Below are positions 56,434 through 64,000 of a stretch of 64,000 nt of DNA, one piece after another. The stretch is taken from positions 2,914,001-2,978,000 of the forward strand of contig JAKSGN010000041.1 in NCBI GenBank assembly GCA_024180945.1, in the 5' to 3' direction. The position numbers and the translations under genes are program-made. Each line of letters opens with the position of its first letter. Position 1 is the stretch's first letter. The notes beneath the pieces are model-generated. The model was not told the origin of the DNA. It saw only the letters and a program-made list of their open reading frames with translations, and did no database searches. This stretch comes from Macrophomina tecta (Eukaryota > Ascomycota > Dothideomycetes > Botryosphaeriales > Botryosphaeriaceae).

Positions 56434-59400
56434 GGCAGGCTCGGATGGAATCTAGGCCGGATGGGATGTTGGTGCTCAGGTCTCGTGGCCGTGACGAGTT
56501 GGGATCAGACGCGGGAGAGCCGGTTGGGGCAAGAGAGCCGCCGGTGAAGACCTTCCTGCACGCCACTGAGGCGGAGACGGGGAGCCCCGCAGACTAAGGA
56601 ACGAGGCTCTGGAGACCATGTCTGCCGAGAGGCCCATGCAAGTGGTCGTCTTCGGCAGCTGGCATGGTGGTGGAGAGGCAGCGGCAGATCGGCGGTGCTT
56701 CTCGGCGAGCGAAGAGCTGCACGGTGCTGGCAGCAGTGATGGCGGCCGCGCTGTGGACCGGGCAGCGCAGGTGTTGCAGAGCAGGTGGGCAGAAGGGCAC
56801 GGTGCAGGCGCAGGTGCGGGTGCGGGAGAGGGAGAGAGGACTGTGGGGCAGCTCGGAGGGCGAGTCGAGAAGGCGCTGCCGGCCAGGTACAGCCTGCAGC
56901 TCGTCGTGCTTCTAGCGCGCGCGGGGAAATCGGCGACGCCTCGCAAGCCACCACGCCCGCCTGCTCATCATCCATTGTTTGCCCGCTCGCATTTGACGCG
57001 CCTCTGACGAAGCGCACCGGCAGTCAACGGACTGGGAGCCTGGCTCGGCTTGTTTTCCTGGGCAGTGTGGCCGCAGCCCCCCGCCAAGCCCCCCCCGGAC
57101 CCTCTCCATCTCCTCCACCACTTCCGTGCGCCCTTACTCATCCGCCTCCATTGGGCCCCAACGGCGTTCGACCCTGCTTTCATCATCGCCCAGCCCATGG
57201 ACGCCTGAAGGCCGTGTTTGTCGGATACCCACCGAGATCCGCTGCCTTGGCCAGCACATCGCCGCCGACTGCCATCCAAGGAGCACGGGGCTGTCTGAGA
57301 AGAACACGAGCCTCACTACTTAAACTAATGGGCCTCTCCACAAATCTTGCTCTAGTCTTGCATCTTCCCTCCACCACCGACTGCGCCCTGCTATGTCACC
57401 ACCATTGGACCATCAGTCGGCTCTTTCCGCCGCCTGTCGGCCCACCAAACTCGCCCCGGTCGCCCTGACCTACTGCCGGAATACGCTACTGCGTCTCATT
57501 GTGTCCTGCATCTGTACTGCTCGTGGACTGCGCTCTCGCGTCGCGTTCTGGCTGGTGCGTGGAGCACTACCATTAGTCCTAACTCGAACGACGTCAATGC
57601 CTTTGCAGGTCTTTTTCCCGTGTCTGGACCGGACACATCACCGATGCGTGCTCCTTGAACGATGGTAGGTCACAACGGGACTTACCATTACACGCCTGCG
57701 GATTGGGCCGTCGCCGCTAATCAGTGGACCTGGAGAGGGTTGCTGTGGCACGCATCACTACAATTTTTTGCAGCACCCACCCCGGCACTTCTGCCGAGCG
57801 TTTACTCCTCTGTCGCCGACTTCCTTGCATGTGACGCGTTTGTGGACCATTTTCTCTAGGCCAATGTCATCGAGGAAACGCTTCCAGCCCGGAATTCCTC
57901 TGTCCAGGCAGCGCTGCAAGCGACGAGGTCGGCAGTTGATGCCCGCTGCTCACGTCCGAGCCGAACTTCCTGCGGTGGCAGTTGCGGCGTCGCTAGCGCC
58001 CCGCTTCTCCAAGCCTTCCCGAATCTTATTTCCCCATCCTTGATGGTTTCCCCGAGCCGCATCGTCCGTTTCTCCGCCTTTTCTAATTCTCCCGGCCTTG
58101 TTTCGCCGTTCCTGCTGCACTGCTGACGGTCAAGAAGGACTGTCGAGTGTTCAGCACACAGAATGGTGTAGTTGATGGCGACATGCGCAGGTAAGATCGT
58201 AGTTGCTCAAAGCAGCTAAATCCAGCAAAATTGAGATAGGCTTGTCCAAAGTTTCAAGTTCCTCGCGAGAGTTTGGGTTAAATTATGGCACCGGCGAACA
58301 AGAGCAGCCCATTACATGCAACCTCAGAAGGCACATCCTCGGCCTGCTTGCATCACGTTGAACCGCCGATGACATCACAGACCAGCGGCCGCCTTTAGGC
58401 TGGAAATCCCCAGTTCATTCCTCCTAACGTCCTCGGTATTGCTCAAGGCGAACCTCGAGCTTAGGCAGCGCCTTCACACCACGTCACCAAAAAACAACAT
58501 GCGAATAACGCCGCCGCAGAGACACCCTTACCTTCTCCCCTATCTCTGTCCGCTGCGGCGTCGAACGTTCGCGTGTCCGTCCACCTCAGTCGAGCGTCAC
58601 CAGCCAAGACCTTCCGTCGAATCCCGAACGCAACACGCATAGACGACCGGCGAGCGTCAGCGCTGCAAAGCCTGCCAAGACATACAGCGACGGCACTGTT
58701 CGGACGGCGCGCCGCGGATAAGACCTCGACCCTCCATCCGCAACGCACAGCCTGATCCGCGCCCTGCTGCTCACCGCCATGTTGCCGACACCTACGGCAT
58801 CCCCGCGCGGCAGACGCCTGTGCTGGTCAGAAGGACTCAACGGCTGCCGCGGCAGCTTCTGGTCTGGTTGTACGGCAGCTTCGCGCGCACGTGGTGTGCT
58901 GAGACGTGATTGGGGGCGTGGTGTGGCGTAGATACCAGAGCTCATTCGCCGTTGCTGTCTCAGGTCTGCCTAGTATGGCTGCCTGTTGTGCGACATCCTT
59001 TGAGCTAGAAGAACTGCTGGTTGGCTTTGTCTTCTGGCAAAAAGGTGCGCGGTTCGGCGGATAAGAACGCATGCGTGGTGTCGCATTGCATTGCATGGCA
59101 TTGCCATTGCCGTTGCGTCGCATGGCATGGCAGAGAGTGTTCACGAGCATGAGCTTCCTGGCCGTGCTGGCGCGGATCTGTACCACGTCGCTTTCCTCTC
59201 TTCCTGGGTGGGCTGTGGTTCCGCTCCAGTGTCTTGCGCTGAGAAACGAAAGGATGAGAGGCGGCAACTATCTGTAAGAGAAGGATTTGGCACTTTGCCA
59301 ATCTTCGGTCGTCCTCTCATACATTTCGGAGCTCCCTGACACAGGTTCTTTCATGTAACACAGGAAGATTAGCGACGCTCTCAGCCAGTCAGCAAGCCAT

Positions 59401-61189
59401 CCGCCCCCCGTTATCTGTCATTCTCTGTCTGCAACGCGTGGAAGCCATTGCACGAGGAGCTAGCGAGGGAACAGCTATTTTGCTGTTCCTCATCCTCTAT
59501 ACAGTCATCGGTCTGCCTAGCTGAACCTGCGATAGCGCTTCGAGGGTGGGAGAGGAACGAGCATCGCGCGGTTCTCTGTTTTCCATGCTTCTCGCCTCTA
59601 GCACTTTCCGGCTATAGCAATCCAAGGACGCACGACAGCCTCACGAGCTAGCTCTCCCATACGCATACCAAGACCTGACTGGCAAGAAAACCTATTTTTT
59701 ATGCGTGGAAAAGCCAAACGGCCAGTCCATTGTGTGCCACATGTGTGATGCAACAACCCCTCTCCTCCCTCCCCCTTCCCTTTCATTTCTGCACCCATGG
59801 AGAACGAAGTACTCACCTTCTACTTCAGGAGGCATGCAAATGCGACTGTGCGACGATAGGTCGCAAAATCCGGCTGATGACTCCAAAAAGAAAAAGAAAA
59901 AGAAAAAGAAAAACAAAATTGGGTACCCGGCCAGGAACAAGTCCTCCCTCGCAGCAGACTAAAAAAAAAGCAGGTGTGAGCATCCCGCAACTAACTCAAT
60001 GCAGCCGCCTTACGTCATCTAGGTCGCCCAGGCCCGTGCAAGGCACACGCTAACTTGCACCTCGTTTTTGCTCTCTCTCTCTACCTCTCCTCTCAATAAG
60101 CTTACATTGGTCGATCGGCGCTAACGAAAAGCTAACTCCGCCAACTAATCCGCTTTTGGCTCAAGAGGATTTACCTTGCTTGGAGGGGGCTGCAGTAGCG
60201 TCGAGGCTTTAACGAACGAGGCTCGACTAGTTGGATGCGTGGCGGAAGAGGTATGGAGGAGGGAGCCAGTGGGGCTGTACGTTCGGGTCGTTCGTGCCGA
60301 TAGAGGGGGGGGCTCTGGTGTGGTTCTGGGGTGGGGCGGGCTGATGTTCTTCGCGCCTGGCGATGCGTGTGGTGGCTGCTTGGATGAGTGGTCGTGTGGT
60401 GGAGGAAAGGCGAGAAGGGGGTTCGCTGGAGAACAGGCAGCGGAGGGAGAAGGTGTGATTAGGTGGCGTGGAGCGGTAGAGCAGGAATGCCGCGAGCGGT
60501 GGCGCTGACGCGTTGTAGATCCAGTCCCCTGCCCCCCCTGTCGCATATGGTGGGTTAGGTGGACTCAATGGATGATGCTCTGCAGGCCTGAATGCAGGGG
60601 TCAGATTTGTCGGCTTGCGACCTTTTTTTTTGGCAGGACGCAATAATTGCACGGAGCAGTCCACCCAGGATGTCGGAATGGATTGGCGTCTCTGTCGACC
60701 TCTTGGGCGAAAATTACTCCTTTTCTTCTAATCTTACATGAAGATTTCCAAGTCTGTCCGGCCAGACGAAAAAGAAAAAAAAAAAAAAATTAGAAACAAA
60801 AAACGAACAATCCACCTGTGCGGATCATTCAATGCTGCGCACATACATAATGCATGTTTTTCATCTCGAGAGGCACCAGTCGTACAAACAACGTAGCGTC
60901 ACTACGTTTCCCCTGCCGTAATATTCCCATGATGAACGGAGGTATCATCGAACAAGCTCCCAAGGCTAAACAGCAAACACTCCAGAGAACCCCGAATCGC
61001 GGAAGCAGAGAATTCCAACCAACGCGTAGCCATGCGAAATCTCCCTGTACCCAACGAGGTAAATGCAGCAATAAAAAAAGTCAACGGCAGATGCTGGGAT
61101 CACAAGGCGTACAGGAAACGGCGGAGGAAATGGTAGATCGCTCATCCCGCGCGCACTGGTCTCCTCCTTTCCTTCCCAAACATCCCGAC
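56434..61189. other. Long stretch without a convincing gene
   Basis: Nearly 4.8 kb in which frames are short or mirror each other on both strands because of base composition (56480-57470 and 58440-58950 are GC-rich). No signal peptides, conserved motifs or splice-linked exons were found. A purine-rich (AAAAAG)n tract lies at 59885-59914 and an A run near 60776-60789. It may contain untranslated regions, non-coding RNA or decayed genes that I cannot see. Confidence 0.45.
59885..59914. repeat. (AAAAAG)n purine repeat
   Basis: About five hexamer units of A5G in intergenic DNA. Confidence 0.85.
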
Positions 61190-62637
61190 TTACTCCGGCT
61201 TCTGCCCGTAGATGATATAAAACGGCATAAAACTGTGCGTATTCGGATCCAAATACGCCTTCCGCACCTGCGCGAGGAAGACGGAGATCTCCTCCTTGCT
61301 CCAGCCCAACCCTCTTGACATCGGGCCCAGCGCGATGGCCTCCAGCCCTTCCATCAATACGGCCCGCCAGTACAGTCCAACTTCGCGAAGGTGCCTGTTC
61401 TTGGGCCAGGGCCCGATGGGCGTGTAGAAGACGCGCTCGGTGACGTTGACGAAGCCGGCGTCCTGCATGTAGCCCTTGAGGAGTGGGGCGGAGCGAAAGG
61501 GCACGCCCACGTTGGAGAGGCCGTCGGTGACCATCTGCCAGTACTTGAGCATGGCGTTGTCGGCGCTGAGCGTGTTGTCATGACACATGGGCATGTGGTC
61601 GATCTCTTGGCATTCGAGCCAGGCGCCGGGCTTGAGGTGGCTGTGGATATGGGTTAGTGGGATCGGAGGTGGACAGGGATGGAAGGGGGGCTGGCTGTTA
61701 CCGTAGCGCACGCTCCATGAGCTTGGGCCAGTTGCGGAAGCCTTGGATGGTGTGGCGAGTGTGGATGTAGTCGAAGTGGTTGGGCGGGTGTAACCACTCG
61801 TCTTCGGCATCATCGACCATGAATTTCTTTTATTTTTGGGGGGTGCTATGTCAGTTTGTTTGTTTTCGGGTTTCTTTGGGCGGGTAGATGGAGCGTGCAT
61901 GTGTGGGGCGAAAGGATGTCAGATCAGGTGGGTGCGTTCGTACCAGATTGGCGGGCACCCATTCCGTTTGGATGGGACTCAGATCTATTCCCAGCACGGT
62001 GGAGTTGGGGTACAAGTCGGCAACTGCTCTTGCGATTAGCGATGCTGTGCCGCAGCGATTGGCGCCCAGCGAGCACGACGGCGGCATGGGCGCGCTCACA
62101 ATCTATTGCCCAGATTCCCGTGCCCGTGCCCAGGTCAATGGCGTTCAGATTCCTCTCGCCGTCCAGCGGAGCGAAGTGGAGGGTGCTGTTGAAGAGCTTC
62201 AGGTACATTGCATGCTTCAGGTCCTCGCGATCCTGCTCGCTGTCGTCGTTGGGGAAGCTGTAGGAGCCTTCTCGGAAGCTGTGATACCGTCTGCCGTTTT
62301 CGTAGATGAAGTTGCGGGCCGAGGATGCGAGGGAGGCTGAGGTTGTGGACGCGCTGTCTGACTCGTAGCCCTGATCGTCGTCGGAGGTGAAGTCGTTCGC
62401 TTCGATGCCGTCCTCGGCCTGCTCAAAGGCGTCGGCCTGCTCCTGGGCGGTGATTGCAGGCGGCCCTGCCCCTGTTCCAGACCCCGACGTGTCTGTCCGC
62501 TTTGGGTGGGTTGGGCTTTGGCGGCGTTCCTGCTGGAAGGAATGGAGCTCAGAGGGCTGGTCGAGGAGCGAGTCGTGCAGCGAGTAAGCGTCGGCCTGGC
62601 GCGCCTTGGAGTCATCGTGCTGGTGGTGGTCGGCCAT
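61190..62637 (-). CDS. LaeA-like SAM-dependent methyltransferase, 397 aa
   Basis: Minus-strand exons 62637-62100, 62023-61944, 61826-61702 and 61640-61190; introns of 76, 117 and 61 nt, all frame-keeping. The first 110 residues are acidic and disordered (EDGIEANDFTSDDDQGYESD). Then come NFIYENGRRYHSFREGSYSF and motif I LNAIDLGTGTGIWAIDF (about residues 165-182), with the splice completing it. IDLSPIQTEWVPANL, the HTRHTIQGFRNWPKL segment and LKPGAWLECQEID follow. This order is that of the fungal TAM/LaeA-like methyltransferases, some of which control secondary metabolism and development; most have unknown substrates. It is transcribed away from an O-methyltransferase gene 569 bp to the right. 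Confidence 0.9.
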
Positions 62638-63206
62638 GGTCGGGACGGGCCGCGCCAGATGATGTGCGACGAGGGCCGGGGGCGGGCGGTCGATTGGTCG
62701 CGTGGCGGGCGGCGGCAGGGCACGTGGAGGCGGCTGCTCTGGTGGTGGAGAGGAAGTCGAGGAGCAGTTGAGGGATGGCGGATTTGTCGGAGCGGGCGTG
62801 ACGGAGGAAAATAACTGCCGGTGGTGGAGGTGCAACGGCGGCGGGCAAGCATGCGGGATTAGTGGCTTGGGCACTAGCCGTGGCCGCTCACATGGCCGGC
62901 GGGGGCGCGATGGCGTGCAGGGACACGGCTCAGAGGCGATTCCTGGATAGCTTGCGATGGCGTCGGAGCTGGAGGCTGGCCGCGGCTCTCTGCCGGGCAG
63001 CGGACGGGCTTCCCTCGCCGGCAGCGCTCGCACGGCCCGGGAAGCAGCCTGGGCAGCGCCTGTCACTGCCAAGGGGAGCATGTGGGTGTGCTTCCATAAA
63101 GGCGTCTCTGCAGACCCGACAACCCAGTAACCCCTGCCACACCCTTCGCTCTGCTCCAGCCCGCTGGATCCACTCGCCCATTGTCCCAGGACCAGCGCCC
63201 ACCACC
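62638..63206. promoter_or_regulatory. Divergent promoter region between two methyltransferase genes
   Basis: 569 bp separate the two start codons. The LaeA-like frame is open backwards to 63081 without motifs, which I read as GC-rich 5' untranslated region. No specific regulator site was identified. Confidence 0.5.
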
Positions 63207-64000
63207 ATGTCGCGCCTGAGCGAGCTCACGGCCGTCATCCAGGCCGAGACGAGGAAGATCGAGCAGTACTTCCAGGCCAATGGCCTGCCCGCCCTCTCCT
63301 TCGACCCGGCCGCGCCACTGGACTTCCCCGTGCCCGCGGCCAACACCGAGATCCAGCAGGCCCGGCGGGCGGTGATCAATGCGACGCAGGAGCTGCATGA
63401 CTTGATGGTTGGGCCGTCGGAGAGCGTGCGCTGGCTGGCCTGGAGCGTATGTCTCTTCTGTTGTTTTTTTTTTTTTTTTTTTTTCCTGTGCGACATGCCG
63501 CTGATGATGGATCCGCTGCGCCGGGCCGCGACGTGACAGTACAACGACAATCTCAGCCTTCAGGCCGTCTACAACTTCGGCCTCCCCCACGCCGTGCCTC
63601 TGGACCAAGACATCTCCTTCGACGACCTCGCCGCCGCTACCAGCCTCGACGTCGTGAACGTCAAGCGCATCGTGCGCCATGCAATGACCAACCGCGTCTT
63701 CTGCGAGCCGCGCGACGGCTTCGTCGCCCACACTGCCGCCTCGCGCGCCATGCTCGACGACGCGACGCTGAACGACTGGGTCGGCCTCTGCAGCTCCGAC
63801 TTCTTCCCCGCCGCCGCGCGCACCGTCGACGCCATGGAGAAGTGGCCGGGCTCGCAGGAGCCCACGCAGTGCGGCTTCTCGGTGGCCTGGAACATCGAGG
63901 TGCCCATGTTCGTCGAGATTGGCCGGAACCCTGCACGCGCGAAGCGGTTTGGGCGCGCCATGCAGTCGCTCACCGGCGGCGAGGGCTACGAGGTCGACTA
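63207..64000 (+). CDS. O-methyltransferase, 5' part (runs off window end)
   Basis: Exon 1 is 63207-63446. A 93-nt intron (GTATGT...GTGACAG) containing a T21 run follows, then exon 2 from 63540 to the window end. The N-terminal helical part (LSELTAVIQAETRKIEQYF and QELHDLMVGPSESVRWLAW) is followed by a winged-helix dimerisation region (AVYNFGLPHAVPLDQDISFD, VVNVKRIVRHAMTNRVF, and HTAASRAMLDDATLNDWVG). This matches fungal plant-type O-methyltransferases such as those that methylate aromatic polyketides. The SAM-binding domain lies beyond the window, so completeness cannot be judged. It is divergent from the LaeA-like gene. Confidence 0.85.
63464..63484. repeat. T21 homopolymer inside an O-methyltransferase intron
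   Basis: Twenty-one thymines within the first intron, between the donor at 63447 and the acceptor ending at 63539. Confidence 0.95.

Noticed and set aside
62638..63081. In-frame upstream extension of the LaeA-like methyltransferase (148 extra codons)
   Set aside because: The extension is Pro/Arg/Ala-rich leader-like sequence; family members start close to the chosen ATG, and the extension would consume most of the shared promoter.

Overview
The window looks like chromosomal DNA of a filamentous ascomycete (Pezizomycotina). Genes lie on both strands, well separated, and are mostly interrupted by short introns (about 50-190 nt) with GT-AG borders and CTGAC, CTAAC or TACTAA-like branch points. 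The families (PTH11-type rhodopsin-like receptor, kelch membrane protein, GH32, type B carboxylesterase, LaeA-like methyltransferase) are typical of this group. No tRNA, rRNA, CRISPR array or intact transposon was recognised. Exon borders below were worked out by hand from reading frame, splice sites and family motifs.

Layout. 1-10 kb: the 3' part of GTP cyclohydrolase I (FOL2), an F-box-like protein, a YjbQ/UPF0047 protein, a Tyr/Trp-rich small protein, a weak hypothetical ORF and a single-pass membrane protein with a cysteine cluster. 10.8-13.6 kb: a decayed cytochrome P450 with five in-frame stops and no haem cysteine, followed by an AT/TA-rich block that looks like repeat-induced point mutation (RIP) debris. 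13.6-25 kb: a secreted kelch membrane protein, a PTH11-like receptor with an apparent frameshift, a type B carboxylesterase and an unknown secreted protein. 26-33 kb: an F-box-like gene, a SnoaL/NTF2-like protein, and a divergent pair of a small unknown gene and exopolyphosphatase (PPX1). 35.7-48.2 kb: a 1653-aa protein with RasGAP-like features, a small unknown protein, a METTL25-like methyltransferase and a PhoD-type phosphatase with membrane segments. 48-54.5 kb: gene-poor, with broken or poorly defined genes. 54.5-56.4 kb: a secreted GH32 fructosidase with a TATA box. 56.4-61.2 kb: nothing convincing. 61.2-64 kb: a LaeA-like methyltransferase divergent from an O-methyltransferase that runs off the window end.

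Functionally this is a mix of housekeeping genes (FOL2, PPX1, METTL25-like, RasGAP-like) and accessory genes for outside contact (GH32, carboxylesterase, kelch protein, PTH11-like receptor, secreted protein). Two places hint at specialised metabolism: the dead P450 beside RIP-like DNA, and the divergent methyltransferase pair at the right edge. No unmistakable new system was found. The most informative signals are decay signatures and unusual gene structures.
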